A stretch of 45,510 bases of DNA from JAKLFA01 sp038222225 (GTDB lineage Bacteria; Omnitrophota; Gorgyraeia; Zapsychrales; JANLHA01). The translations under genes were made by a program, and so were the position numbers. The notes beneath the pieces were generated by a model. That model saw nothing but the letters and a program-made list of their open reading frames with translations. It was not told the DNA's origin and ran no database searches. Positions 14,376-23,529 of the stretch are shown here, piece after piece (position 1 is the first letter of the stretch; each line of letters starts with the position of its first letter). Location: assembly GCA_038222225.1 (NCBI GenBank), contig JBBRHV010000014.1, positions 1 to 45,510 on the forward strand. The letters are read 5' to 3'.

Positions 14376-16163
14376 ATGGAAAATTACGATTATGGCATCA
14401 TTGGTAACTGTACATCAGCCGCTTTGGTTTCCAAGGAGTGCTCGATTGATTGGCTATGTTTCCCCTTTTTTGATTCTTCTTCTGTTTTTTCGAAAATATT
14501 AGATGAAGAGAAGGGCGGACATTTTAAGATATCAGCTTTAAATATCAAATCGGTCACACAGACCTATATTCCGCATACGCCGATATTAAAGACCAGATTT
14601 GAGACCAAAACAGGATGTTTTGAGGTCCGGGACTATATGCCCAGGTTTGTCAGCCTGGATGGGGTTTTTTATTGCCCTTCGGAGATCCATCGGGGGATCA
14701 TGCTTATTGATGGGAATCCTGAAGTGTTGGTTGAGTTTGATCCGAGGCCGGGGTATGCTTCTTGCGGCGTTAATCTGACGGATGAAGATGAATATATAAA
14801 AGTCAAAAGTCAAGGCGGAGAGTATGACAGCTATTATCTGTATACGGATGTTGATTATGACAAAATCATGAAAACGAAGTCTTTTGTTCTCAATGAAAGC
14901 AAGTTTATTGTCTTGGCTTATCATGAAAAACTCAAAAAAATCACAGGAGAGCGGATCTTTCTGGAGTATGAAAAGACTAAAGCCTACTGGATGGATTGGA
15001 GTTTTAGTAAAATACTCCCTGAGCAGAATAGAGATTTTGTCTTGCGGTCTTTGATCACGCTTAAGCTTTTGATGTTCCATCGAACCGGAGCTGTTATTGC
15101 CGCGCCGACGACATCGCTTCCGGAGATCATCGGTGAAGGGCGCAACTGGGACTACAGGTTTTGCTGGACCAGAGACGCCGCCATGATTGTTGATCTTTAC
15201 ATTAAGACAGGGGACATGACCTCAGCGAACCGCTACATCACATTTATCCTGAACAGAATGCTGCTGAAAAAAGACCAAGCGGCGGTCATGTATGGGATCA
15301 ACGGGGAAAGGGATCTGACGGAACGGACCCTTGATCATCTTTCAGGATATATGTCATCCAAGCCGGTTAGGGTCGGGAATGCGGCCTATAGCCAGGTGCA
15401 GAACGATGTTTACGGAGAGTTGATTGAAACGTTGTATACCTATTTTATACAGGTTGCGCAGGTTGATATCCATTTTAATGAGGAGATATGGACGACGGTC
15501 AAATCACTGGCAAGAAAGGTCATGGAAATATGGAAAACTCCAGATGCCGGGATTTGGGAAATGAGAGGTTCGCTGAAGCATTATGTGCATTCAAAGTTGA
15601 TGTGTTGGGTGGCGCTTGACAGGGCTGCCAAAATCGGGGAATTTATAGGAAAGACGACAAATGTCAAATTATGGAAAAAAACAGCTGATGCGATCAAACA
15701 AGATGTGTTAAAAAATGGGTGGAACGAGAAGATGGGGGCCTTTACAATGCATTATGGTTCGGACGCTCTTGATGCGTCTAATCTTTTGATGCTCCATTAC
15801 GGTTTTCTTGAAAAGGATGATCCTAAGATGGTCGGTACCGTCAAAATGACGTATAAGCTTCTTGTTAAGAACAGATTTGCTTTCAGATATCTTAACGAGG
15901 ATGACTTTGGTTTCCCAAAAAATTCTTTCATCGTGTGTACGTTTTGGATGATCAACGCGTTATATATTATCGGTGAGAAGAAGAAAGCCAAGGGCATGTT
16001 CGATAATATCGTTTCAAAGGCGAATCATCTTGGGCTTTTTTCAGAAGATCTTGATGTCCATAGTGGGCGGCTGACGGGAAATTTTCCTCAAGGGTATTCG
16101 CATTTAGCTCTTATTCAAACGATGATGCTCTTTCAAACTCAATATAATTGGTCGGATGTTTGA
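14376..16163 (+). CDS. GH15 glucoamylase/trehalase-like glycoside hydrolase
   Basis: 595 residues from ATG 14376, with AGAAGGG upstream. The TTG at 14358 in the same frame is less likely. The family removes glucose from alpha-glucans or cleaves trehalose. The N-terminal domain starts YDYGIIGNCTSAALVSKE. The (alpha/alpha)6 barrel carries GRNWDYRFCWTRDAAM at 255-270, the general-acid region GIWEMRG with Glu395, and the general-base region LGLFSEDLDVHSG with Glu557 followed by GNFPQGYSHLALIQT. No signal peptide is present, so it is cytoplasmic. It nearly abuts the methyltransferase-hydrolase gene, so storage glucan or trehalose turnover is plausible. Confidence 0.93.
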   Translation: MENYDYGIIGNCTSAALVSKECSIDWLCFPFFDSSSVFSKILDEEKGGHFKISALNIKSVTQTYIPHTPILKTRFETKTGCFEVRDYMPRFVSLDGVFYCPSEIHRGIMLIDGNPEVLVEFDPRPGYASCGVNLTDEDEYIKVKSQGGEYDSYYLYTDVDYDKIMKTKSFVLNESKFIVLAYHEKLKKITGERIFLEYEKTKAYWMDWSFSKILPEQNRDFVLRSLITLKLLMFHRTGAVIAAPTTSLPEIIGEGRNWDYRFCWTRDAAMIVDLYIKTGDMTSANRYITFILNRMLLKKDQAAVMYGINGERDLTERTLDHLSGYMSSKPVRVGNAAYSQVQNDVYGELIETLYTYFIQVAQVDIHFNEEIWTTVKSLARKVMEIWKTPDAGIWEMRGSLKHYVHSKLMCWVALDRAAKIGEFIGKTTNVKLWKKTADAIKQDVLKNGWNEKMGAFTMHYGSDALDASNLLMLHYGFLEKDDPKMVGTVKMTYKLLVKNRFAFRYLNEDDFGFPKNSFIVCTFWMINALYIIGEKKKAKGMFDNIVSKANHLGLFSEDLDVHSGRLTGNFPQGYSHLALIQTMMLFQTQYNWSDV

Positions 16164-16186
16164 TCAGTTTATATTTTAGGTGCCTT

Positions 16187-17740
16187 ATGCCGAAAACCGA
16201 AAAAGCGCTAGAAAAATTAATTTTTGAATATTCCAAAACCAGAACCCATCACCGGCCTTTGGACGGCGAATGCGGATACAATCACATCTTAGATGTGAAT
16301 TTGGTCGATGAATGCCTGAAATTATATGACGCAAAGCAGTCGACGATCAGGATCCTGGATGTGGGATGCGGAGACGGGTTTGCGTTGGCCCAGCTTAAAA
16401 ATGAAATCGCCAAAAGAGGATTAAGTGAACGCTTTGAATTTTTTGGTCTCGGTCTTAACTCCTATGAGAAAATGTATATTCCCAAAAAGAATTTTATTAA
16501 GAAGGGAATTTTTGACTATGTTCTCGATGTCAAACCGTTTGATCTGATCATATCCGTGTATACATTCCAGTATGTCTGGCACAAGCTGGAAGCCCTTGAA
16601 CATATTTATAATTTTTTGATGTCTGAAAACGGAAAAGCTATCCTGCATTTCCCGGGATATCTTTTGTCCTTCTCAGAAAACTCATCCGGACTTCTTCAGA
16701 GCGAGGAAGAGGGGAATCAGAGGTTTATGGACTTCATTGACCGATGGAATTCTTCCGAGGAGAATCCGCGGTTAAAATACAACCTTATTCCCTATTACAG
16801 CGACGATGAAGACCAGTATCTATTTACCAAGTTCGGCAATTTGCAGTTTGAGAAAAACAATTCAAAGGCCATCGATTTTAAAGCCTATCTGGCGGGTTTC
16901 AGTATTTATGATGAAGGCTTTATGCTGAGCGAGCTAAGCCAGAAACTTTCGTACGTCTTTTCGATTTATAATGTAAAAACGCCGCACACCTCCAACATTC
17001 CCGGGCCGGATTCATGGACGGTCAATCTCGATACTGTCAAGGATTCGCATCTTTTCCGGGCCGTGACAACGCATCAGGAATACAATGGAAAGACATATAA
17101 TTTTGATTTGGGAATCCATTCGCTCAAATCCAAAGTGATTGTCGGCATTTATCCGGCGGCAAAGGAGGAGATGGGGGGCGCTGCCATACCCTATCAGGCT
17201 ATGGCCACCGCGCTGCGGCATGAAAAGGTGGGGGCGGTGGTTCGATGTAACGGGCTTTATGACAGTATGGTCGATTTCTATGAGTTTAATGATTTTTTCG
17301 TTCGCCTGTTCATGAATTATATTTTAGAAAACGCAAAGGACATTTGCGGCGTTTCTCATCCTGACATCTATCTGATTGGATATTCCTCCGGAGGGAGCGC
17401 GATAGCGTCGATTGCCTCTGAATATGAATCGATTAAAAAAATGCTTTTGATTGCGCCGTCCTATGATGCCGACCGGGCGGTTTTACAGGAGAGCATGAAT
17501 CATTATAAGGGCGAATTGTATGTTGTTGCCGGCGAGCAAGATCAAACTGTCCTGCGGTCTCAGGCGGCCTGGTTTTATTATCAAGCCGAAGAGGCGAAGT
17601 CAAAAAAATTCGTTGAATTAACATCCTGTGAGCATTCTTTTAATGGTTTTTATAATAAAGAGGTTGTATTGAAGGCTCCGTTTTGGGCATTTAATAATTC
17701 TGCAGATTTTCCCAGCGAAGAAGTGATGGGGGAGGCCTGA
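16187..17740 (+). CDS. Fusion of a SAM-dependent methyltransferase and an alpha/beta-hydrolase-like domain
   Basis: 517 residues from ATG 16187 (TAGGTG upstream), 23 bases after the GH15 stop. Residues 25-160 are a class I methyltransferase: the SAM-binding loop IRILDVGCGDGFALAQL at 54-70 and FDLIISVYTFQYVWHKLE in the motif IV region. After a linker, residues about 295-500 resemble an alpha/beta hydrolase, with GYSSGGS (Ser400), VVAGEQDQTV (Asp452) and CEHSFNG (His483) forming a plausible Ser-Asp-His triad. No membrane or export signal is present. I do not recall this domain pair as a named family. It may act on a small molecule or lipid as a two-step enzyme. Confidence 0.75.
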   Translation: MPKTEKALEKLIFEYSKTRTHHRPLDGECGYNHILDVNLVDECLKLYDAKQSTIRILDVGCGDGFALAQLKNEIAKRGLSERFEFFGLGLNSYEKMYIPKKNFIKKGIFDYVLDVKPFDLIISVYTFQYVWHKLEALEHIYNFLMSENGKAILHFPGYLLSFSENSSGLLQSEEEGNQRFMDFIDRWNSSEENPRLKYNLIPYYSDDEDQYLFTKFGNLQFEKNNSKAIDFKAYLAGFSIYDEGFMLSELSQKLSYVFSIYNVKTPHTSNIPGPDSWTVNLDTVKDSHLFRAVTTHQEYNGKTYNFDLGIHSLKSKVIVGIYPAAKEEMGGAAIPYQAMATALRHEKVGAVVRCNGLYDSMVDFYEFNDFFVRLFMNYILENAKDICGVSHPDIYLIGYSSGGSAIASIASEYESIKKMLLIAPSYDADRAVLQESMNHYKGELYVVAGEQDQTVLRSQAAWFYYQAEEAKSKKFVELTSCEHSFNGFYNKEVVLKAPFWAFNNSADFPSEEVMGEA

Positions 17741-17745
17741 AGCGC

Positions 17746-17767
17746 GGGGGAAGAGGGAACTCTCCCC
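17746..17767 (+). other. Bulged hairpin between the fusion gene and the Cys-rich gene
   Basis: GGGG-A-(A)-GAG at 17747-17755 pairs with CTCTCCCC at 17760-17767 around a GGAA loop, with one bulged A. The next T-run (17782-17786) is 14 bases away, so it is at best a weak terminator or a transcript-stabilising structure. Confidence 0.3.
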
Positions 17768-17805
17768 AACAGCGGCGGGAAAGTTTTTTGAAAAGGAGAA
17801 AGCCG

Positions 17806-18354
17806 ATGAGTTTTTTAAGTATGTTTTTTAAGTCGAAGACCTGTGCTGTGTGCGGTCAAGAAGTCGAATTCTCGATCGTGTTTTGTTATGACATTGATCG
17901 AAGGCTTATTGAGCACAGGCGTAAACGATTTTGTATTGGGCACGGTTTGGAGGAACTTGGGCGGGTTTTGGGTGGATATGCAGGAAGAGTGGTAATCGCG
18001 GAGCCGGTTGTGAGTCAGAGGAGCGGGTTATTTTTTTATCAACCGGATGATTTGGTGGTTCATGACTATTCACAGGAGGATAAAGAGAACGTCGAAAAAC
18101 TAATTTCGGATATGGTGGAGGACCCGCACGGTCCTGTTTTAAAATGGATTGATCAAGATGTGGTTGGAGATTGTCAGGAGAAGCCTCTTTTTAAGGGGGA
18201 TCTTCAAAAGGCCAACATCATGGACATTTCACAGATGGTCATCCGTTTAGAACATATTTTAAAGGACGCTGCTGCAAAATTCAGCAAAGGTGAATTCTGG
18301 ATCACAGAGCCCAGGGGTCGGGCTGGTATATATGTTATGGATGATGTGGTTTAA
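17806..18354 (+). CDS. Small Cys/His protein, possible zinc-binding, unknown function
   Basis: 182 residues from ATG 17806, with AAAAGGAGA upstream. The N-terminus carries CAVCG (residues 13-17), then Cys28, and the FCIGHGLEEL segment near residue 45. This CxxC...CxxH arrangement could bind zinc like a treble-clef or zinc-ribbon fold. The remaining 130 residues are acidic and mixed alpha/beta, with no motif I know. It is the last gene before the tandem GT-C genes, which have their own promoters. No membrane segment is present. Confidence 0.72.
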   Translation: MSFLSMFFKSKTCAVCGQEVEFSIVFCYDIDRRLIEHRRKRFCIGHGLEELGRVLGGYAGRVVIAEPVVSQRSGLFFYQPDDLVVHDYSQEDKENVEKLISDMVEDPHGPVLKWIDQDVVGDCQEKPLFKGDLQKANIMDISQMVIRLEHILKDAAAKFSKGEFWITEPRGRAGIYVMDDVV

Positions 18355-18399
18355 CCGTTTAGAGCCGTAATGTTCCGTTGTATTTTCCCGCGCTTGTCC

Positions 18400-18428
18400 T
18401 TGATTAAATAAACGAGTATGTATATAAT
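18400..18428 (+). promoter_or_regulatory. Sigma70-type promoter of the first GT-C gene
   Basis: TTGATT (18400-18405) and TATAAT (18423-18428) are separated by exactly 17 bases. About 32 bases around it are almost identical to the promoter at 20477-20505. The leader is about 70 bases, ending in AATATTAATAGAAATA near the start codon without a Shine-Dalgarno. Confidence 0.82.
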
Positions 18429-18504
18429 ACAACTCACTTATGCGGCGTGGGTTGTCGCAGAGAGCTCGTTCCTTTCTAAAATATTAATAGAAATATTTTT
18501 ATAA

Positions 18505-20412
18505 ATGACTATCCGTTTCTTTAGAGCCTTACCATTCATGCGCATGCCTAAACTCAAAGACATCCTTTTCTGGAGTTCTTTTTTAATCCTGATTTTTCTT
18601 TTTGTCCTGACCAAATATCAAGGGCCCAAACTGATTGAACATTTCTACACTCAGGGTTCTTACGACTTATTGAACAAAGGCTTGGGGATTTCCGGCCAGC
18701 AGAGTCTGGATTTTTATTTGGGGGTGGCAGACAACCGTCTTTTAGGGCCGTTGAGCTCATTGGCTGCGGGCGCTGCGCTGCTGCTGTTTTGCTGGAGGTT
18801 CTTGAAAGAGGCCAAGGGATGGGTGTTTGGCCTGGTTGTCCTGGTCTATCTGTTTTTGACGCGGCTAGAAGTTCTTTTTTATCCGCCTTACGGAGACGCG
18901 GTCGGTGGGATTTTTACGGATGTGATTTGGATCGTCCGCCACCATTTCAATGTGTATGATTTTTTTGTGCATCAAAAAAGTTTTGGGATCGGCGGCTACA
19001 AGCAGTATCCGGTGTCGTTGTATCCCAGTTTTTTAGCCTTTTTGATTATGATCACGCCGACCACGAAAGCGTTTTTAGTCACGACCCATTCGCTTGTTTT
19101 TATTATGGGGGCGGCGATGGCAACGTTTTTTCGCAAGCTCTCCAGAGAATTGTTTGATAAAGAAGTTTCTCTGCTGCTGGCCTTGTCTTTGGTCGCTTTG
19201 CCGCTTTTTCAGGGCATGGCTGAGACGATCAATATGGAGATGGCCTCGGCATTCTTTTCGCTGCTTGCGGTCTATTTTTTGATCCGGGAACGCATGGCGC
19301 TTACCGTTGTGATGGCGGTTTTGGCGTTGCTGGTCAAGGCCACCGGCATTACCACCTGCGCCACTGTTTTTTTTGGCTGTCTTTTGATGTTTATGATCAG
19401 CCCCGAGAAAACAAATCGGAAAACGGCCTTGCTCTGCGGGCTGGGAATTCTGGTGTTTGCCTGTGGGATGACGGCTCTTCGTATATACCTGATCGGGCCG
19501 CAGGAAAATACGACCAATGTCGCTCATCTCTGGATCGGCCTTCGGAATTTAAAGGGTCTTGCGGTATTGAAAATGTATGCGGTGGCGGCGTTGGTTTTTG
19601 TAGTGCGCTCGGTGTTCTGGCTGCGCAGGGATTGGAAAGAGCCGCGTCTGTTCAGATTCTTCTTTAAAGAACATTATGTTGTTCTGGTCATGCTTGCCAT
19701 GTGTACGTCGTGGTTTTTGCTATATATGAATTTTTTGGTCATGATCCATCGTTATAAATTGCTCTTGGCGCCTTTTTTGATGATGGCCATGGCCGCGACA
19801 TTTTTGCCGTTGATCAAACGCAAATCCGCCGTGAAAATTCTTTTGGCCGCGGGCATTCTTTTTTCATTTTTTTGTTCGCATGGATTGCTGTATCAGAACT
19901 CACCGGATGTAAGCCAAAATGAATTTGAGGGCAGCTTGGAATACCGTAATGAATTAAAGCTGCAGATGCGGCTGGCGAAGAAAGTCGAGGAGCAGTTTTC
20001 CGAGTTTTTAATCGGGGCTCCATACCTGATGGTCCAGTCCATGGATTTTCATGAGATCGGTTTTGTCAATAAGCCTTTGAATATGATGGTTTACGGGCAC
20101 ATGAGCATCAATGAGGGGATTAAGGTTTTTCGGGGCCTCTCGGAACTGGATATTTTTAGAACGATCTGGGTGGGATTTCATAAAGATTATTTTAATAATG
20201 ATTTTTTTGATTTTCCGGTTGGTCCTGACGATAGAATCTTATATGAGATGGAGGTCGGGGACCAGAAGGGGTATATTTTTTTGGGCGGCTTTGCGATCGA
20301 GCGCCGGCTGCGCATCATCCAGCGGGCGATGGTGCTGATCGAACTGCAGAAGCAAGGCAAGCTGCCTCCGGAACTGGAGAAAGACCTCCGGGCGTTCCTG
20401 AATATGAATTAG
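18505..20412 (+). CDS. Polytopic GT-C-type membrane glycosyltransferase, copy 1
   Basis: 635 residues with about 10-12 membrane spans, beginning at residue 19. It resembles the ArnT/PMT group, which transfers a sugar from a polyprenyl phosphate carrier on the outer face of the inner membrane. The periplasmic loop after the third span contains FYPPYGDAVGGIFTDVIWIV, whose acidic residues could be catalytic, and SLYPSFLAF follows. The C-terminal 170 residues include a large non-membrane portion (SPDVSQNEFEGSLEYRNELK, then DFPVGPDDRILYEMEVGDQK). ATG 18505 has no ribosome-binding site, but the position is conserved in copy 2. In-frame ATGs at 18538 and 18544 are possible. The acceptor and donor are unknown. 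Confidence 0.8.
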   Translation: MTIRFFRALPFMRMPKLKDILFWSSFLILIFLFVLTKYQGPKLIEHFYTQGSYDLLNKGLGISGQQSLDFYLGVADNRLLGPLSSLAAGAALLLFCWRFLKEAKGWVFGLVVLVYLFLTRLEVLFYPPYGDAVGGIFTDVIWIVRHHFNVYDFFVHQKSFGIGGYKQYPVSLYPSFLAFLIMITPTTKAFLVTTHSLVFIMGAAMATFFRKLSRELFDKEVSLLLALSLVALPLFQGMAETINMEMASAFFSLLAVYFLIRERMALTVVMAVLALLVKATGITTCATVFFGCLLMFMISPEKTNRKTALLCGLGILVFACGMTALRIYLIGPQENTTNVAHLWIGLRNLKGLAVLKMYAVAALVFVVRSVFWLRRDWKEPRLFRFFFKEHYVVLVMLAMCTSWFLLYMNFLVMIHRYKLLLAPFLMMAMAATFLPLIKRKSAVKILLAAGILFSFFCSHGLLYQNSPDVSQNEFEGSLEYRNELKLQMRLAKKVEEQFSEFLIGAPYLMVQSMDFHEIGFVNKPLNMMVYGHMSINEGIKVFRGLSELDIFRTIWVGFHKDYFNNDFFDFPVGPDDRILYEMEVGDQKGYIFLGGFAIERRLRIIQRAMVLIELQKQGKLPPELEKDLRAFLNMN

Positions 20413-20476
20413 CGGTTCAATCATAATAGGGCCTTTGCGGCTGTATTTTTCGCAGACACTTTTCCTTCCCTTATTC

Positions 20477-20505
20477 TTGATTAAATAAAAGAGTATGTAT
20501 ATAAT
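20477..20505 (+). promoter_or_regulatory. Sigma70-type promoter of the second GT-C gene
   Basis: TTGATT (20477-20482), a 17-base spacer and TATAAT (20500-20505), nearly the same as at 18400-18428. Both spacers end GAGTATGTA. The distance from the -10 box to the start codon is 75 bases, against 76 in copy 1. Confidence 0.82.
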
Positions 20506-20580
20506 ACAACACACCTGATCCATAGGCGCAGTTAAGATTTAACTGTAAAAATAAAAATATTAATAGAAATACATATATAA

Positions 20581-22497
20581 ATGCCCAGTCCTTTCTTAAA
20601 AGCGTTGCCTTCGGTCCGTCTCTTGAAAATTAAAGATGTCCTTTTTTGGAGTGCCTTTTTCACCCTCAGCTTTCTGTTTTTTTTGATCAAATATCAAGGC
20701 CCTGAACTGGTTGAGTATTTATACACGCTAAACTCTTATGAGCTTCTGAACGCGATCTTAGGGACTTCAGATCATCGAAGTCTGGATTTTTATCTAGGAG
20801 TCGCGGATAATCGTCTTTTGGGACCGTTGAGTTCATTAGCCGCCGGAGCTGCGCTGTTGTTGTTTTGCTGGAGGTTTTTGAAAGAGGCCAAGGGATGGGC
20901 TTTCGGCCTGGCGGTGTTTGTGTATCTATTTTTGACGCGTCCGGAAGTCATTTTTTATCCGCCTTACGGCGATGCTTTGGGGGGGATCTTTACGGATGTG
21001 ATCTGGATCGTCCGGCATCATTTTGACCTGTTTGATTTCTTTTTTAAACAAAAAGGCCTGGCGGTCGGCGGATTTAAACAGTATCCGGAGTCGTTGTATC
21101 CAAGTTTCTTAGCTCTTTTGATCCTGATCATTCCAACGGCCAAGGTATTCCTGGTTACCATCCATTCGTTGGTATTTCTGATGGGTTCGGTCATCGCGGT
21201 GACATTCCGTAAGATCCTCAATGAACTGTTTGACAGAGAGACGGCGGTCCTGATCGCGGTGTTTCTGGTATCATTGCCGCTTTTTCAGGCCATGGTCGAA
21301 AACATCAACATGGAAATGGCATCATTATTTTTTTCGATCCTGGCAGTGTATTTTTTGATCCGGGAACGGGTGGGGGTTTCGGTCGTGATGGCAGGGGCTG
21401 CGCTGCTGGTTAAGGCGACAGGGCTCACCACGTGTGCCACGGTTTTTGTGGGCTGTTGCGTGTTGCTTTTGATCGGTCCTGAAAAGGCAAGCCGGAAAAA
21501 AACAGCGTTGTGCGGGGTAGGGATTCTGGCTTTTGCGGGTTTGATGGCCGCGTTTCGTATCCATGCTTACGGGGCTCAGGCCAATACGAACAATGTGACG
21601 AAGCCCCTGATCGGCCTTCAAAATATTGAAGGGTTGCTGATCCTTAAGATTTTCTGCGTGACGGCGGTGGTTTTTTTGATTGAAGCAGTGTTCTGGTTCC
21701 GTCGGCACCGCCAGGAGCCGCGCATATTCCGGCTTTTTTTAAAAGAGCACTTTATTGTTTTTTTGATGTTTGCGATGACCGCGGCTTGGTTCGGCCTATA
21801 TTCGAATTTTCTTGTGATGATCCACCGTTATAAGCTGCTCATCGCGCCGTTTTTGATCGCGGCGATTGCGGTCACTTTTTTCCCGTTTATAAGAAACAAA
21901 GCTCTTTTGAAGGTTCTGTTGGCCGTGATTGTTTTGTTCTCGTTTTTTTGTTCACACGGATTATTGTACGGGAATTCTTCCGATGTCAGTCAAAATGAAT
22001 TTGAGGGAAGCCTGGAATACCGAAATGAACTGAAACTTCAAATAAAGCTCGCCAAGAAGATCGATGAGGAATTTTCGGATTTTTTGGTCGGATCGTCTTA
22101 TTTGATGGCGCAGGCCTTGGGCTTTCATGAGATCGGGTTTGTGAACAATCCGCTGGATGTTATGGTCTATGCCCATTTTTCGAGTTCTGAAGGGATCAAG
22201 ACCTTTAACGGGATCGCTGAATTGGATCTGCCCAAAACGGTCTGGGTGGGGTTTTATAAGGATTATTTTAATGATGGTTTTTTTGATTTTCCGGTCGGGC
22301 CCGACGATAAGATTTTGTATGAGATGGAAGTCGGCGATCAGAAAGGGTATGTCTTTTTAGGAGGGTTTGCCATTGAACGGCGGTTGCAGATGGTTCAACG
22401 CGCGATGATGCTACGTAAACTTCATAATGAAGGGCGCCTTTCTCCGGAATATGAAAAGATGTTTCGATCGGTCTTTTCGGAGAAACGGAATCGATAA
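20581..22497 (+). CDS. Polytopic GT-C-type membrane glycosyltransferase, copy 2
   Basis: 638 residues, a clear tandem paralogue of the preceding protein, co-linear end to end. Long identical stretches include RLLGPLSSLAAGAALLLFCW, KQYP, SQNEFEGSLEYRNELKLQ and DFPVGPDD. It has the same topology and the same FYPPYGD loop, with its main differences at the N-terminus and extreme C-terminus. It probably transfers a related sugar or acts on a neighbouring position of the same glycan. The start ATG lacks a Shine-Dalgarno but follows the conserved A/T-rich leader. The epimerase gene starts 24 bases later, so this promoter may also drive the sugar cluster. Confidence 0.8.
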   Translation: MPSPFLKALPSVRLLKIKDVLFWSAFFTLSFLFFLIKYQGPELVEYLYTLNSYELLNAILGTSDHRSLDFYLGVADNRLLGPLSSLAAGAALLLFCWRFLKEAKGWAFGLAVFVYLFLTRPEVIFYPPYGDALGGIFTDVIWIVRHHFDLFDFFFKQKGLAVGGFKQYPESLYPSFLALLILIIPTAKVFLVTIHSLVFLMGSVIAVTFRKILNELFDRETAVLIAVFLVSLPLFQAMVENINMEMASLFFSILAVYFLIRERVGVSVVMAGAALLVKATGLTTCATVFVGCCVLLLIGPEKASRKKTALCGVGILAFAGLMAAFRIHAYGAQANTNNVTKPLIGLQNIEGLLILKIFCVTAVVFLIEAVFWFRRHRQEPRIFRLFLKEHFIVFLMFAMTAAWFGLYSNFLVMIHRYKLLIAPFLIAAIAVTFFPFIRNKALLKVLLAVIVLFSFFCSHGLLYGNSSDVSQNEFEGSLEYRNELKLQIKLAKKIDEEFSDFLVGSSYLMAQALGFHEIGFVNNPLDVMVYAHFSSSEGIKTFNGIAELDLPKTVWVGFYKDYFNDGFFDFPVGPDDKILYEMEVGDQKGYVFLGGFAIERRLQMVQRAMMLRKLHNEGRLSPEYEKMFRSVFSEKRNR

Positions 22498-22521
22498 ATG
22501 GATTTATGAGGGATCAGGTGA

Positions 22522-23529
22522 ATGAATAAGCAAAATGTTTTAGTGACCGGGGGGGCGGGGTTTATCGGCAGTCATCTGGTGGATGCGCTGCTCGCTTATG
22601 GATACCGGGTAACCGTATTGGATAATTTTTCCACCGGGCGCAAAGAAAATTTATCGCATCAGAAAAGTCATCCGCAGCTTAAGATCATTGAGGCGGATAT
22701 TGCCGAGCTGGATGCGATCCAGGGATGTTTTGAAGGGGTGGAGGTTGTCTTTCATCTGGCGGCGCTGGCGGACATTGTTCCTTCGATTGTCAATCCGCAG
22801 GCGTATTTTCATTCGAATGTGACCGGGACAGTATCGGTGCTGGAAGCCTGCCGGGCTTGCGGAGTAAAAAGAATTGTCTACAGCGCCTCATCATCATGTT
22901 ACGGCATCGCGACCGATCTTCCGACTCAAGAAACCGAAAGGATCGATCCGCAATATCCGTATGCTTTAACCAAATATCTTGGCGAGGAACTTGTTTTTCA
23001 TTGGAGAAAGGTGTACGGGATCAAGGCAACGTCCTTGCGGTTATTTAATGTCTACGGGCCGCGTTCCCGCACCTCCGGAACTTATGGGGCGGTGTTCGGC
23101 GTTTTTTTGGCGCAGAAGTTGGCGGGCCAGCCCTTTACCGTCGTTGGAGACGGAAAACAGACGCGTGATTTTATTTATGTGACGGATGTGGCGCAGGCGT
23201 TTTTAAAAGCCGGGTTTTCGGATGCGGACGGAGAGATTTTTAATGTCGGCGCGGGCGCTCCTCAAAGCGTCAACCGGCTGGTTGAACTTTTAGAGGGCGA
23301 GAGGATTTATATCCCCAAGCGGCCCGGTGAACCGGATTGTACCTGGGCGGATATTACAAAGATCACAAAAACTCTTGGTTGGCGGCCGCAGGTGTCTTTT
23401 GAGCAGGGCGTTGAAGAAATTTTGGCGCATATTGAGTACTGGAAGGCGGCTCCGGTCTGGACTCCGGAGGGAATCGCGGAACAGACCAAGGATTGGTTCA
23501 AGTTTTTAAAGGAGAAAGGATCCTCATGA
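22522..23529 (+). CDS. NAD-dependent nucleotide-sugar epimerase (UDP-glucose 4-epimerase-like)
   Basis: 335 residues of the extended SDR family. The Rossmann motif GGAGFIGSH (residues 10-18), the SSSCYG serine region (121-128) and the active-site Tyr147-Lys151 (YPYALTK) are all present, as is the sugar-binding stretch RLFNVYGPRSRTSG. The closest functional group is GalE/WbpP, which inverts C4 of UDP-hexoses. AGGTG precedes ATG 22522. The stop overlaps the next start by four bases (ATGA). It is first in a run of sugar-modifying genes, so it probably supplies or tailors a UDP-sugar for the same glycan. Confidence 0.9.
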   Translation: MNKQNVLVTGGAGFIGSHLVDALLAYGYRVTVLDNFSTGRKENLSHQKSHPQLKIIEADIAELDAIQGCFEGVEVVFHLAALADIVPSIVNPQAYFHSNVTGTVSVLEACRACGVKRIVYSASSSCYGIATDLPTQETERIDPQYPYALTKYLGEELVFHWRKVYGIKATSLRLFNVYGPRSRTSGTYGAVFGVFLAQKLAGQPFTVVGDGKQTRDFIYVTDVAQAFLKAGFSDADGEIFNVGAGAPQSVNRLVELLEGERIYIPKRPGEPDCTWADITKITKTLGWRPQVSFEQGVEEILAHIEYWKAAPVWTPEGIAEQTKDWFKFLKEKGSS

